This document shows positions 1 through 7,897 of a DNA stretch of 34,653 bases, piece by piece. The stretch covers positions 1 to 34,653 of the forward strand of contig NZ_JACRSN010000025.1 in NCBI RefSeq assembly GCF_014384705.1, in the 5' to 3' direction. Under the pieces are notes generated by a model that was not told where the DNA came from, searched no databases, and was given only the letters and a program-made list of their open reading frames with translations. A program made the translations under genes and the position numbers. Numbering within the stretch: position 1 is the stretch's first letter; every line of letters starts with the position of its first letter. Origin of the DNA: Yeguia hominis. GTDB taxonomy: Bacteria; Bacillota; Clostridia; Oscillospirales; Acutalibacteraceae.

Positions 1-2
1 TG

Positions 3-68
3 TCGCCGGATGAGTTCGAACGAGTGTATGAAAGAACGCACACGCAGGCTGAGCTCTTGGCAGGTTAA
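3..68 (+). CDS. C-terminal tail of a possible IS3-family transposase (partial)
   Basis: The reading frame enters from the left edge and encodes 21 residues beginning SPDEFERVYERT, then stops at TAA 66-68. SP-x-E/Q-[FY] followed by a short tail resembles the C-terminus of IS3-family integrase-type transposases. About 50 bp beyond the stop, the sequence ends in a TG...CA-type terminus (the element would end with CA at 118-119), which suits an IS3 element. The rest of the gene is outside the window, so the family assignment is an inference. Confidence 0.35.
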   Translation, partial: SPDEFERVYERTHTQAELLAG

Positions 69-119
69 ACGCGGAGAATTGTCTCATTTTAATTTGTACG
101 AAATCTTGACATAGGAGCA
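69..119 (+). mobile_element. Probable right end of an IS3-like element inserted in an IS256 transposase gene
   Basis: Homology of the minus-strand IS256-type transposase stops abruptly at about base 120, after its residues HAQESKK. To the left lie a non-homologous AT-rich segment and a separate plus-strand reading frame. The outer boundary reads TG on the minus strand (CA at 118-119), the usual terminal dinucleotide of IS3 elements. The matching left end and target duplication are outside the window. Confidence 0.4.
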
Positions 120-969
120 CTTTCTTGCTCTCCTGCGCGTGGATCGCCTTGAGCATTTTCGCTGCAATTTTGACCTTTGATTTTGGCACAACGGAGAAGA
201 CATTGCGGTAGAAATGCACGGTGCAGCGCTGGTATTTGGCCTCCGGAAACACTTCGCCCACGGCCTCCAGCATCCCCATGCACTTGTCGCCGACGAGGAG
301 CTTTACGCCGTCCAAACCGCGCCCGCGCAGCCACTGGAAGAAGCTGACCCAGCTGGCCTTGTCCTCTTTCATCCCCTCGGCAGCGCCCAGGACCTCACGA
401 AACCCGTCCTCATTCACGGCAGTTGCCGCCGGAATGGCGACATTTTCCTATTCTCCGCCCCAGTTGCGGCGCAGGTAAATACCATCTACGTAGACATACG
501 GATAGCGTCCGCCCTGTAGTGGCCGGTTCCGCCAGTCTTCAATGCGGACGCAGGCTTTCTTGTTCAGCTCGCTGACGGTGGCAGGCGAGACCTTGCTGCC
601 CCGCAGGGCTTCGGTGATGTCCTCCACACGGCGTACGGAAACGCCTGCCGGGTACATCTCGATGAGAGCCTCCTCCACGCTGCTCTCCCGGCGGCGATAC
701 CGATCGATGATGGACGTCTCGAAGGATACGCCCTTGCGCCGCGGCATATGGAGCGTAACGTCACCGGAGGTCGTGGTGAGGTTCCGGTCATAGCGGCCGC
801 TGCGATAACCCTGACGGGCCTCGCTGCGCTCGCAGCGGGCCGCCTGCGTCAGAGACTCCGCCTCCTTTTCCAGCAGCTCGTTCAGGGTTTCTTCCGCGCT
901 GCTTCGGACCAATTCTTTGATCTGCCCCTTGATTAGTTCCTCATTTAGCTGCACAATTTTCTCAGACAT
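120..969 (-). pseudogene. IS256-family (mutator-type) transposase, interrupted and truncated
   Basis: The frame opens with an ATG at 969 (MSEKIVQLNEELIK) behind an AAGGAGA ribosome site and reads 173 residues to an amber stop at 450-448. The same frame then continues without shift (ENVAIPAATAVNEDGF, then GDKCMGMLEAVGEVFPEAKYQRCTVHFY and KAIHAQESKK). RNWGGEYENVA is the usual sequence in this family, so a Tyr codon (TAC/TAT) has probably become TAG. Visible are the DDE-type domain start (YVYVDGIYLRRNW) and the CTVHFYRN segment. Homology ends near base 120, where an IS3-like end begins, so about the last third is missing. Inactive on two counts. Confidence 0.85.
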
Positions 970-1115
970 CGTTTGCTGTCTCCTTTCGAACGTTTGTGTG
1001 GTGACTTCATTCTACCAGAGCCTGCAAGCTATGTCTTCTTTTTTGCTCGTTTCAATTTGCGCAACTTATCTTACCTTATCGCGCGCCGCTCAGAAATTTT
1101 AAAAAGTGCAAACAA
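970..1115. other. Non-coding flank upstream of the IS256-type pseudogene
   Basis: This stretch holds the ribosome site of the transposase and an AT-rich segment out to the terminator of the next gene. A TAGAAT -10-like box lies on the minus strand near 1010-1015, but I find no good -35 partner. The left terminal repeat of the IS should lie here; I cannot define it without its partner end. Confidence 0.3.
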
Positions 1116-1165
1116 AAAGGCCGCGCATCGGCACCGGAAAATCCGGTATCCTGTACGCGGCCTTT
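1116..1165 (-). terminator. Intrinsic terminator downstream of the GtrA-like gene
   Basis: A 10-bp stem (AAAGGCCGCG at 1116-1125 with CGCGGCCTTT at 1156-1165) encloses a small inner hairpin (ACCGG...CCGGT). On the minus strand it is followed by TTTTTGTTTG, as expected at the end of the gtrA-like transcript. Confidence 0.75.
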
Positions 1166-1293
1166 ATATGTTCGTGTTTTCGGGGAACAGCGTGAGCCAT
1201 TTCTCTGTGACAACACGCGCGATTGCGCTGCCGCAAGAGTTCCGATCGCAATCAATCTTTAACCAAGGACAAATCGGTTGCGGGTATGCATCG

Positions 1294-1695
1294 TCAAGCT
1301 TCACGCTTGCTGTCAATACTTTTTGCAAAGACAAAAAATCGCTGATAGAGAAATTCTGTTGAAAAATTGAGCAGCATGTTGAGCACGGTAACGAGGTAAG
1401 CGTTCCACAGCAGCGTCTCTGCGAGATAGTTTCCGAGAAGCGTGGAAAGCGGGGTAAAGACCGCATAGTATGCGAGAACCTTCAGCATTGCCGCCGGAAT
1501 ATGCACGGCAGAATGGAAGGTGAATTTCCGGTTGAGCGTAAAATTCCAGACAACGCTGAGAACAAGCGCAATCAGATAGCACGGCCAGTAGCTCCAGCGG
1601 GTAACTTCGTTGAGAAGCGCAAATGCACCGAACTCAATCAGTCCCGCGCTGGCTGAAAAAATGGAAAATTTTAAAAATCTCCAAACTTCTTTCAC
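1294..1695 (-). CDS. GtrA-like family small membrane protein
   Basis: About 133 residues with four hydrophobic segments: FSIFSASAGLIEFGAFALL, CYLIALVLSVVWNF, LAYYAVFTPLSTLLGN and AYLVTVLNMLLNFSTEFLY. The signature FxxNRKFTF after the second segment is typical of the GtrA-like/DPMS family. Members are thought to move polyprenol-linked sugars across the membrane or to help polysaccharide synthesis. A GTG at 1695 sits about 10 nt after a GAGG site; an upstream GTG at 1704 overlaps that site and is less likely. The gene follows the LacI-type regulator by about 30 nt on the same strand, so the two are probably co-transcribed. Its substrate cannot be inferred. Confidence 0.75.
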   Translation of the reverse strand: MKEVWRFLKFSIFSASAGLIEFGAFALLNEVTRWSYWPCYLIALVLSVVWNFTLNRKFTFHSAVHIPAAMLKVLAYYAVFTPLSTLLGNYLAETLLWNAYLVTVLNMLLNFSTEFLYQRFFVFAKSIDSKREA

Positions 1696-1724
1696 AAAAA
1701 ACACCTCGTATCGCTTTTGTCAGA

Positions 1725-2741
1725 TTACAGGGACTCTGCGGTGACAATACCAACCGGAATTTCAATCCAGGGCGGAGGGGTCTGGCGTTTGATGAGAATC
1801 TCAAAAAGCGTTTTGACAATTTGATATCCCTGCAGTTTTGGACTTTGGTCAATGATAAAATCCAGAACGCCGGTCCGAAGGAGCGACTGGGCTTCCGGCG
1901 TGACGTCGTGACAAATACAGGCAATCCGTTTGGTTGGATTCGCTGCTGCAAGCGCTTCTGCACAGCCAGCAATTCCGCCGCCGGTCAGATAAATCCCGGA
2001 CAGCGCCGGATAACGCTTGAGATAGGCCTCTGTGATCGCAAGCGCGCGGTTCGGCTGATCCTCGTTTTCTTCCACTTCGAGAATGCGAAAGGCGCCGGTT
2101 TTCTGAAGCCGGCTTTCAAAGCCGGAGAGCCGGTCTTTGTGGCAGGAAAGCGCGCGGGAACTGATAATGACGCCGATTTCACCGCCGTCCGGCAGCATTT
2201 TTTCAAACAGTCCGGCTGCGACGGCCCCGCCTTTTTTATGATCCTGACCGATAAAACAGAGGCTCTCGAGATCTTCCGCACGGGAATTAAACGTAATCAC
2301 CGCGGTGCCGTCTGCGGCAAATGCTTTGGCGAGGTCTTTTACCCGGCTGTCGTCAAGAGGGAAGACGGCGAGGCCGGCGATGTGCTCTTTTTGCAGGTCA
2401 CGCAGGACATCGGCCTGTTCCTCCGGCTCCAGCGTTGTGAGCGTCCGGGTCAGAATCTGCAGATTAAAGACGGAGAATTCCTTTTCGGCCTGCTCGATTC
2501 CGGCAAGCATCTCGCCGATAAAGGGATTGTATGCCGGCGTCAGGATAATCCCGATTTTGATCGGTTCGGTCGAGACAAGCGCTTTTCCGAGAATATTCGG
2601 CTCATAGTGGAGTGCTTTTGTGATTTGCAGAATTTTCTCTTTGGTTGCCGGCTTTACGCCCGGGCGGCCGTTGAGCACTTTATCGACCGTAGCGCGGGAG
2701 ACACCGGCGAGCTCTGCGATTTGTTTCATGGTAACCGACAT
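1725..2741 (-). CDS. LacI-family transcriptional regulator
   Basis: 338 residues. Residues 5-50 form the LacI helix-turn-helix and hinge (MKQIAELAGVSRATVDKVLNG). The remainder is a periplasmic-binding-protein-like ligand domain (IGIILTPAYNPF near 65; IYLTGGGIAGCAEAL near 255). The start chosen is ATG 2741, directly before the helix-turn-helix, preceded by GAGGTG; longer readings upstream only add non-conserved sequence. VDKVLNGRPGVK, rather than VSRVLN, is common in members that bind sugars through an RbsB-like domain. It is divergent from the epimerase gene, and a palindrome between that gene's -35 and -10 boxes is a likely binding site. The effector is probably a ketose or related sugar (inference). 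Confidence 0.88.
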   Translation of the reverse strand: MSVTMKQIAELAGVSRATVDKVLNGRPGVKPATKEKILQITKALHYEPNILGKALVSTEPIKIGIILTPAYNPFIGEMLAGIEQAEKEFSVFNLQILTRTLTTLEPEEQADVLRDLQKEHIAGLAVFPLDDSRVKDLAKAFAADGTAVITFNSRAEDLESLCFIGQDHKKGGAVAAGLFEKMLPDGGEIGVIISSRALSCHKDRLSGFESRLQKTGAFRILEVEENEDQPNRALAITEAYLKRYPALSGIYLTGGGIAGCAEALAAANPTKRIACICHDVTPEAQSLLRTGVLDFIIDQSPKLQGYQIVKTLFEILIKRQTPPPWIEIPVGIVTAESL

Positions 2742-2913
2742 AGGGCACACCTCAAGTTCAGAGTGGGATTTCCGGAAAGAACACCGGGAATGGATGGAAA
2801 GATCTTGTTTTGATTTTGGAAACAGGACGGAGCGACTTTTTTTAGGAGCGTCTGCCGGCCTTTTCCAGGATTCGACATCTTTGCAGGCGCACCGAAAAAC
2901 GATATGATTTATT

Positions 2914-2942
2914 ATTATACGATATTTTCTGTGAAAATCCAA
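2914..2942 (-). promoter_or_regulatory. Predicted promoter of the LacI-family gene
   Basis: On the minus strand TTGGAT (2942-2937) and a consensus TATAAT (2919-2914) are separated by 17 bp. The spacer includes a dyad, ATTTTC-TGT-GAAAAT at 2924-2938, which could serve autoregulation. It implies a leader of about 165 nt. Confidence 0.5.
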
Positions 2943-2961
2943 TATTCTGTAAAAATTCTAC

Positions 2962-2989
2962 TTGAAAAAACGTTTTTTTGTGATATAAT
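2962..2989 (+). promoter_or_regulatory. Predicted promoter of the epimerase gene
   Basis: TTGAAA (2962-2967) and TATAAT (2984-2989) with a 16-bp spacer and an extended -10 TGA directly before TATAAT. Transcription would begin near 2996, leaving a leader of about 245 nt. The leader includes a GC-rich hairpin (GCGGCGG...CCGCCGC near 3090-3110). I do not recognise a known riboswitch in it. Confidence 0.65.
2965..2978. promoter_or_regulatory. Candidate LacI-type operator
   Basis: AAAAAACGTTTTTT is a perfect 14-bp palindrome with a central CG, the hallmark of LacI/GalR-family operators. It occupies the spacer between the -35 and -10 boxes of the epimerase promoter, so bound repressor would exclude RNA polymerase. 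The adjacent divergent regulator is the obvious candidate. Confidence 0.55.
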
Positions 2990-3241
2990 GATGTTGTAAT
3001 GAGCACGTGAACAATTTTAAATATCGCTTAAATCCTTCTGATTTGGCCAAATTTCGACGGATGATCCCTAAAAAGGCAGTGTCTGCTGTGCGGCGGGAGA
3101 AACCGCCGCGGGAAAGAGCAGAATACGGATATCCGTTTTGCCGCCGTGTAAGGCGCAGAACTCCAAAATGGACACAGAAATTTCCGGGCCGGCGATTTTC
3201 CGGTTCGGATCAAATTATACCTGAAAAAGGACGGTGTTTTT

Positions 3242-4105
3242 ATGCGTTTCGGGATCCTTTATGCCTATTGGACCAGAGAGTGGTCCGGAGATTATCTCTA
3301 TTACGCCAAAAAAGTCAAAGAGTTGGGGTTTGATATCCTGGAAATCTCCGCCGGGGATCTTCTTCGGATGCACGATTCGGAAATCTCCGTGCTGCGGGAT
3401 CTTTCCAAGTCGCTCGATCTGGAAATCAGCTGCAATATCGGGCCGCCCAAGCAATACGATGTCGCTTCCAGCGACCCGGCTGTACGTGCTGCCGGCATCC
3501 AGTTCTTGACGGACATCATGAAGAAAATGGATCTCCTCGATTCCCGCACGCTGGTCGGCGTGATGTATACCTATTGGCCCAACGATTTTACCGATCTTGA
3601 CAAACCGGCGCTTTGGAGCCGCGGTGTGGAAAGCTGCCAGGTGATGGGGAAAACAGCACAGGCGCTCGGGATCAACATGTGTCTCGAGGTCGTGAACCGA
3701 TTTGAAACGCCGGTACTCAACACGGCAGAAGAGGCGGTGCGTTTCTGTCACGAAGTCGGAAATCCCAATGTGCAGATTTTGCTCGATACCTTCCACATGA
3801 ATATTGAGGAGGACAATCAGGCCGACGCGATCCGCACGGCCGGAACCCTTCTCGGCCATCTGCATGTCGGGGAAGGCAACCGGAAGCTTCCGGGGCAGGG
3901 GAGTCTCCCGTGGGGAGAGATCGGACAGGCGCTGCGGGATATCGGTTATACCGGCGGCGTCGTCATGGAGCCGTTCGTGCTGCAGGGCGGGCAGGTCGGC
4001 AGGGACATCAAGGTTTGGCGCGATCTTTCCGGCGGTGCTGACGAAAAGCAGCTCGACCGTGCCGCTGCCGCTGCACTCGAAACGCTCAAGCGCAATTTTC
4101 TGTAA
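3242..4105 (+). CDS. D-psicose/D-tagatose 3-epimerase-type sugar epimerase
   Basis: 287 residues, a TIM-barrel protein of the sugar phosphate isomerase/epimerase (AP endonuclease 2) superfamily. It closely follows the D-psicose (allulose) 3-epimerase pattern: GILYAYW at the start, CLEVVNRFE, LLDTFHMNIEED, GHLHVGEGNR, GGVVMEPF and the tail IKVWRDLSGGAD. Metal and catalytic residues expected in the family are present: Glu149, Asp182, His208 and Glu243, with Arg214 for substrate. Enzymes of this group interconvert C3 epimers of free ketohexoses (fructose/psicose, tagatose/sorbose). The start follows AAAGGACGG. It stands alone behind a LacI-controlled promoter and is followed by a terminator. Preferred substrate is unknown. 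Confidence 0.85.
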   Translation: MRFGILYAYWTREWSGDYLYYAKKVKELGFDILEISAGDLLRMHDSEISVLRDLSKSLDLEISCNIGPPKQYDVASSDPAVRAAGIQFLTDIMKKMDLLDSRTLVGVMYTYWPNDFTDLDKPALWSRGVESCQVMGKTAQALGINMCLEVVNRFETPVLNTAEEAVRFCHEVGNPNVQILLDTFHMNIEEDNQADAIRTAGTLLGHLHVGEGNRKLPGQGSLPWGEIGQALRDIGYTGGVVMEPFVLQGGQVGRDIKVWRDLSGGADEKQLDRAAAAALETLKRNFL

Positions 4106-4208
4106 CCCAAGCGTCTAATTGAAAGCAGTGTTTCTGAAACGGCGCAGAAAAGGCCTTGAAAATGCGGAATCAAAGGCCGCAAAAAAGCGTTACACATTCA
4201 GACAGAAA

Positions 4209-4242
4209 ACAGCCGCAGGCAGAGGAAAACGCCTGCGGCTGT
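4209..4242 (+). terminator. Intrinsic terminator after the epimerase gene
   Basis: A perfect 12-bp stem, ACAGCCGCAGGC (4209-4220) with GCCTGCGGCTGT (4231-4242), 10-nt loop, followed by a modest T-rich stretch (TCTTG). It separates the epimerase from the next gene. Confidence 0.6.
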
Positions 4243-4244
4243 TC

Positions 4245-4273
4245 TTGCGTGGTTTGCTGGTATGCTGTAAAAT
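4245..4273 (+). promoter_or_regulatory. Predicted promoter of the glyoxalase-fold gene
   Basis: TTGCGT (4245-4250), 17-bp spacer, TAAAAT (4268-4273), about 35 bp before the start codon and directly after the terminator stem. Confidence 0.45.
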
Positions 4274-4308
4274 GAATGCATACATAAATCCAAAGGAGGA
4301 AGAAACAG

Positions 4309-4725
4309 ATGCCAATGCGATTAGATGGGTATGGCCTGTTTGTGAAAGACATGGCGGCGATGATCCGATTTTACCGGGATGTACTGGGATTTGAAATTAA
4401 AGAGGATGAAAATACGGAAAATGTCTATTTGTTGAAGGATGGAACCCTGTTTTTACTGTATGGAAGAAACGATTTTGAAAAGCTTACAGGCAAAAAATTT
4501 TCCTATCTCAACGGGGTTAACGCCCACTCTGAGATGGCGTTGTACGTGGATACCTATGCGGAAGTCGATCTCCAGTATCAAAATGCCATTGCACATGGTG
4601 CGGCTTCTATACTAGAACCGACAACTGAACCGTGGGGGCAACGGACATGCTTTCTCGCTGATCCGGAAGGAAATGTGATTGAAATCGGTTCTTGGAACAA
4701 ACCGTATGCGGAAAAGGATTTGTAA
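4309..4725 (+). CDS. VOC (glyoxalase/bleomycin resistance) superfamily protein
   Basis: 138 residues covering one complete VOC unit with paired beta-alpha-beta-beta-beta modules. The first has LDGYGLFVKDMAAMIRFYRDVLGFEI; the second ends in EPTTEPWGQRTCFLADPEGNVIEIGSW. The penultimate strand R-x-x-F-x-x-D-P-x-G-x-x-I-E-I is the family signature, and the Glu there is a typical metal ligand. The ATG follows a strong AAAGGAGG site. Members include lyases, dioxygenases and drug-binding proteins; nothing here decides among them. It is monocistronic, convergent with accA. Confidence 0.8.
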   Translation: MPMRLDGYGLFVKDMAAMIRFYRDVLGFEIKEDENTENVYLLKDGTLFLLYGRNDFEKLTGKKFSYLNGVNAHSEMALYVDTYAEVDLQYQNAIAHGAASILEPTTEPWGQRTCFLADPEGNVIEIGSWNKPYAEKDL

Positions 4726-4783
4726 CGTCAGCAGGGATTCCTGCCGATCAACAAAAACGCACAGAAGGCGCGGCAACAGAACA

Positions 4784-4796
4784 ACCCCGAAGGGGT
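4784..4796 (-). terminator. Possible weak terminator of the FASII operon
   Basis: ACCCC-GAA-GGGGT forms a short 5-bp stem. On the minus strand it is followed by TGTTCTGTTG. It lies about 115 nt beyond the accA stop. The stem is short, so this is tentative. Confidence 0.35.
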
Positions 4797-4910
4797 CCGC
4801 AGATGCACCGTTCAAAAGCCCATCGTGCTGCTCCGCGTAGATTTCGCTCGTCCCAATACGCAGATCCAGAAAAAACAGAGGGCAGCATTTCGTGCGGATG
4901 TACGCCGCAG

Positions 4911-5711
4911 TTACAGCGTTTTTGCCGGTGCGCCGAATTTTCGGAACCGCGCATACCGATTTTGCAGCAGCGTCTCTTTGGGAAGTGCCGAAAGCGAGGC
5001 GAGCTTTGCGGCAATTGCTTTTTGCAGATTTTCATAGACCGCTGTAAAGTCTGCACCGTTTTCCGGAATGATGCGTTCGACCACGCCGAACGCTTTCATG
5101 TCCTGCGCGGTGAGACGAAGCGCCTGCGCTGCGTCCTGCACCTTGGCGGTGTCCTTCCAAAGAATGCTGGCGCAGCCTTCCGGAGAGATAACGGAGTAGA
5201 TGGCGTTTTCCAAAATCCAGACTTCGTCGGCGACACCGAGCGCCAGTGCGCCGCCGCTGCCGCCTTCGCCGATCAGAATCGAGAGCACCGGCGTGCGCAG
5301 CGTCATCATCTCCATCAAGTTTTCCGCAATTGCCTGCCCCTGTCCGCGCTCTTCCGCGCCGATTCCGCAAAATGCACCGGAAGTGTCGATGAAACAGACC
5401 ACCGGACGGGAAAATTTTTCCGCCTGATGCATCAGACGCAGAGCTTTGCGGTAGCCTTCCGGGTTTGGTGCGCCAAAATTCCGGCGAACCTTTTCCTTCA
5501 GATCTTTGCCTTTTTCAATGGCAATGACCGTCACAGGCTGGTTTTCAAGCATGGCGATTCCGCCGACAATCGCAGGATCATCGGCAAACCGGCGGTCTCC
5601 GTGCAGTTCGGTAAATTCAGAAAAAATATTGGAAATATAGGCAAGGCCGGTCGGGCGGTTCGACGCCCGGGCGGCTTTTACTTTTTCATAAGCAGAAGTC
5701 ATGGCACCCAT
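4911..5711 (-). CDS. accA: Acetyl-CoA carboxylase, carboxyltransferase subunit alpha
   Basis: 266 residues. With AccD it transfers the carboxyl group from biotin to acetyl-CoA, giving malonyl-CoA, the first committed step of fatty acid synthesis. Visible are AYEKVKAARASNRPTGL at the N-terminus, ELHGDRRFADDPAIVGG, the acyl-CoA-binding crotonase-type core FIDTSGAFCGIGAEERGQGQAIAENL and IGEGGSGGALALG, then SVISPEGCASILWKD. It lacks the long N-terminal extension of proteobacterial AccA, as usual in Firmicutes. The first ATG (5711) overlaps the accD stop by one base; an ATG at 5702 is an alternative. It is the last gene of the operon. Confidence 0.95.
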   Translation of the reverse strand: MGAMTSAYEKVKAARASNRPTGLAYISNIFSEFTELHGDRRFADDPAIVGGIAMLENQPVTVIAIEKGKDLKEKVRRNFGAPNPEGYRKALRLMHQAEKFSRPVVCFIDTSGAFCGIGAEERGQGQAIAENLMEMMTLRTPVLSILIGEGGSGGALALGVADEVWILENAIYSVISPEGCASILWKDTAKVQDAAQALRLTAQDMKAFGVVERIIPENGADFTAVYENLQKAIAAKLASLSALPKETLLQNRYARFRKFGAPAKTL

Positions 5712-6577
5712 CAGGCGTCACCGTCCTTCCTGTGAAATCGAAGCAGCTTGGCGATGGTTTCTTTTTGCTCGCTGCGCGGAACAATGGCATCGACAAATCC
5801 GTGTTCCAGCAAAAACTCAGAGCGCTGAAAGCCCTGCGGCAGCTTTTTGCGGATCGTCTGTTCGATGACCCGTGCGCCCGCAAAGCCGATGGTGGCGTGC
5901 GGCTCTGCAAGGATGATATCGCCTTCCATCGCAAAGCTGGCCGTGACGCCGCCGGTAGTGGGATCGGTCAGCACCGGCAGATAAAAATTGCCGCAATCGC
6001 TGTGCCGTTTGACGGCAGCGCTTGTTTTGGCCATCTGCATGAGGGAGAGAATACCCTCCTGCATTCTTGCGCCGCCGGAAACCGTAAACCCGACTACCGG
6101 CAGGCTTTTTTCGGTGGCATATTCAAACAGGCGCGTGATTTTTTCTCCGACGACAGTGCCCATGCTGCCCATCATGAAGTGCGGTTCCATCACGAACAGC
6201 GCGCAGGCTTCTCCGCCGATTTTGCTTTCCCCGCAGATGACCGCCTCGTTCTCACTGCACGCCAATTTGGCGTTTTGCAGCTTGCGTTTGTACTCGTGGA
6301 ACGCGAGCAGATCCCGGCTGCGCATTTCTGCGTCAAATTCGCGGAAGGTGTCCTCGTCGGTAATCATATCGATTCGCTGCCGGGCGTTCATCCGGAAATG
6401 GTGGCCGCATTTGCTGCAGACACTGCGTGCTTCCCAGAGTTCGCTCACCGGAATATTCCGATGGCACTCCGGACAGGTCCGGGTCATTTCGGGTGGAATT
6501 TCAATATTTTTTACGGGATTGCGCCCGCCTTTTTCCAGTTCGTTTTTGGGGTTTTTAAACAATCCTGCCAGCTGCAA
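5711..6577 (-). CDS. accD: Acetyl-CoA carboxylase, carboxyltransferase subunit beta
   Basis: 288 residues. The N-terminal zinc ribbon is complete (Cys35, Cys38, Cys54, Cys57 in TCPECHRN and SVCSKCGHHF), followed by the carboxyltransferase domain with FTVSGGARMQEGILSLMQMAKTSAAV and LTDPTTGGVTASFAMEGD. The best start is a TTG at 6577, seven bases after GAGGTG; the nearby ATG is out of frame. It partners with AccA, whose first codon overlaps its stop. It lies 11 nt after accC. Confidence 0.94.
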   Translation of the reverse strand: MQLAGLFKNPKNELEKGGRNPVKNIEIPPEMTRTCPECHRNIPVSELWEARSVCSKCGHHFRMNARQRIDMITDEDTFREFDAEMRSRDLLAFHEYKRKLQNAKLACSENEAVICGESKIGGEACALFVMEPHFMMGSMGTVVGEKITRLFEYATEKSLPVVGFTVSGGARMQEGILSLMQMAKTSAAVKRHSDCGNFYLPVLTDPTTGGVTASFAMEGDIILAEPHATIGFAGARVIEQTIRKKLPQGFQRSEFLLEHGFVDAIVPRSEQKETIAKLLRFHRKDGDA

Positions 6578-6588
6578 AGGACATCACC

Positions 6589-7893
6589 TCATTTTTTCAT
6601 AAAGTCCGTGTAATAGTCGCCCGATCGGAAACGGCGATCCTCCAGAATATCGAGTTGGGTCTCGATGTTGTTGGGAATCCCCTCAATCACCAGTTCACAA
6701 AGCGCCGACTGCATTTTGCGGATAGCCTCTTCGCGTGTCGAGGCAAACACAATCAGTTTTCCAATCAGGGAATCATAATACGGGGAGATCGTGCAATCCT
6801 GAAACAGCGCGGTATCAAACCGCACCCAAGGCCCGGAAGGCACATGCAAAAACCGCACCGTACCGACGCCCTGCGCGTTAATGCGGCACTCAATGGATGC
6901 GCCGCGCAGCAGAAGATCCGACTGCGTGAAATCGAGCCGAACTCCGGCGGCAATCCGAATCTGCCATTTTACAAGATCGATCCCGCTGACATATTCCGTA
7001 ACCGGATGTTCTACCTGCAGCCGGGTGTTCATCTCGATAAAATAAAAATTCCCGTTTGGATCGAGTAAAAATTCGACGGTTCCGGCGTTGACGTAGCCCG
7101 CTGCTTTGGCCGCCTTTGCCGCAGCGGCAAACAGTGCTTCGCGTGTTTTCGGCGTGACGGCCGGGGAGGGAGACTCCTCGAGCAGCTTCTGGTTGTTTTT
7201 CTGGATGGAGCACTCGCGCTCTCCAAGGCAGACGACCGTTCCGGTTTCGTCGGCAAGCAGCTGTACCTCAATGTGCTTCGCCGGAGCAACAAATTTTTCG
7301 AGATACAGGCTTCCGTCTCCAAAGGCGCTTTCCGCCTCGCGGTAAGCCGTCAGATAGGCCTTTTCAAGGCCGTCCTCTGATTCTACGATGCGAATTCCCT
7401 TTCCGCCGCCGCCGGCGCGGGCTTTGATCATGACGGGGTATCCAATTTTCTTAGCCTGTTCCAGCGCCTGCGCAGCGTCCTTGAGAATTCCCGTTCCGGG
7501 GACAGTCGGGACACCGTGCGCCTGCATCAGCCTGCGTGCTGCGTCTTTGTCTCCCATTTTTGCGATGATTTCCGCATCCGGGCCGATAAACACAATGCCG
7601 TATTTTTTGCAGCGTGCGGCAAAATCCGGATTTTCCGCAAGAAAACCGTAACCGGGATGAATCGCCTGTGCGCCGGTTACAAGCGCCGCGCTGATGATGT
7701 TGTCCTGATTGAGATAGCTCTGGTCAGCGGCGGCCTTTCCGATGCAGATGGCCTGATTGGCCAGTGCAACGTGCAGCGACTGTGCGTCCGCTTCCGAATA
7801 GACCGCAACCGTATCGATGCCCATCTCTTTGCAGGCACGAATGATCCGGATGGCGATTTCTCCGCGGTTTGCGATTAAAATCCTTGAAAACAT
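6589..7893 (-). CDS. accC: Acetyl-CoA carboxylase, biotin carboxylase subunit
   Basis: 434 residues, ATP-grasp enzyme that carboxylates biotin on AccB. Present are FSRILIANRGEIAIRIIRA at the start, HPGYGFLAENPDFA, the glycine-rich ATP loop KARAGGGGKGIR, FIEMNTRLQVEHPVTE and the C-terminal YYDSLIGKLIVFA. After the conserved IECRINA the usual loop (E-D-P...F-x-P-S-P) is absent and the chain runs straight into GTVRFLHVPSGPWVRFD. This makes it about 12-15 residues shorter than the Escherichia coli enzyme. The frame is open and all other motifs are intact, so I read this as a lineage variant rather than decay. AAAGGAGTG precedes the ATG. Confidence 0.94.
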   Translation of the reverse strand: MFSRILIANRGEIAIRIIRACKEMGIDTVAVYSEADAQSLHVALANQAICIGKAAADQSYLNQDNIISAALVTGAQAIHPGYGFLAENPDFAARCKKYGIVFIGPDAEIIAKMGDKDAARRLMQAHGVPTVPGTGILKDAAQALEQAKKIGYPVMIKARAGGGGKGIRIVESEDGLEKAYLTAYREAESAFGDGSLYLEKFVAPAKHIEVQLLADETGTVVCLGERECSIQKNNQKLLEESPSPAVTPKTREALFAAAAKAAKAAGYVNAGTVEFLLDPNGNFYFIEMNTRLQVEHPVTEYVSGIDLVKWQIRIAAGVRLDFTQSDLLLRGASIECRINAQGVGTVRFLHVPSGPWVRFDTALFQDCTISPYYDSLIGKLIVFASTREEAIRKMQSALCELVIEGIPNNIETQLDILEDRRFRSGDYYTDFMKK

Positions 7894-7897
7894 CGGA

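Noticed and set aside
1623..2813. Long plus-strand frame of 396 codons opposite the LacI-family gene
   Set aside because: It is the antisense shadow of a clear LacI-family protein and has no ribosome site or recognisable domain.
2996..3241. Long leader of the epimerase mRNA as a riboswitch
   Set aside because: It has local hairpins but no conserved motif of a known class, and control is better explained by the operator in the promoter.
4692..5735. Plus-strand frame of 347 codons opposite accA
   Set aside because: It is antisense to a well-conserved gene and lacks any family resemblance; it results from GC-rich third positions.
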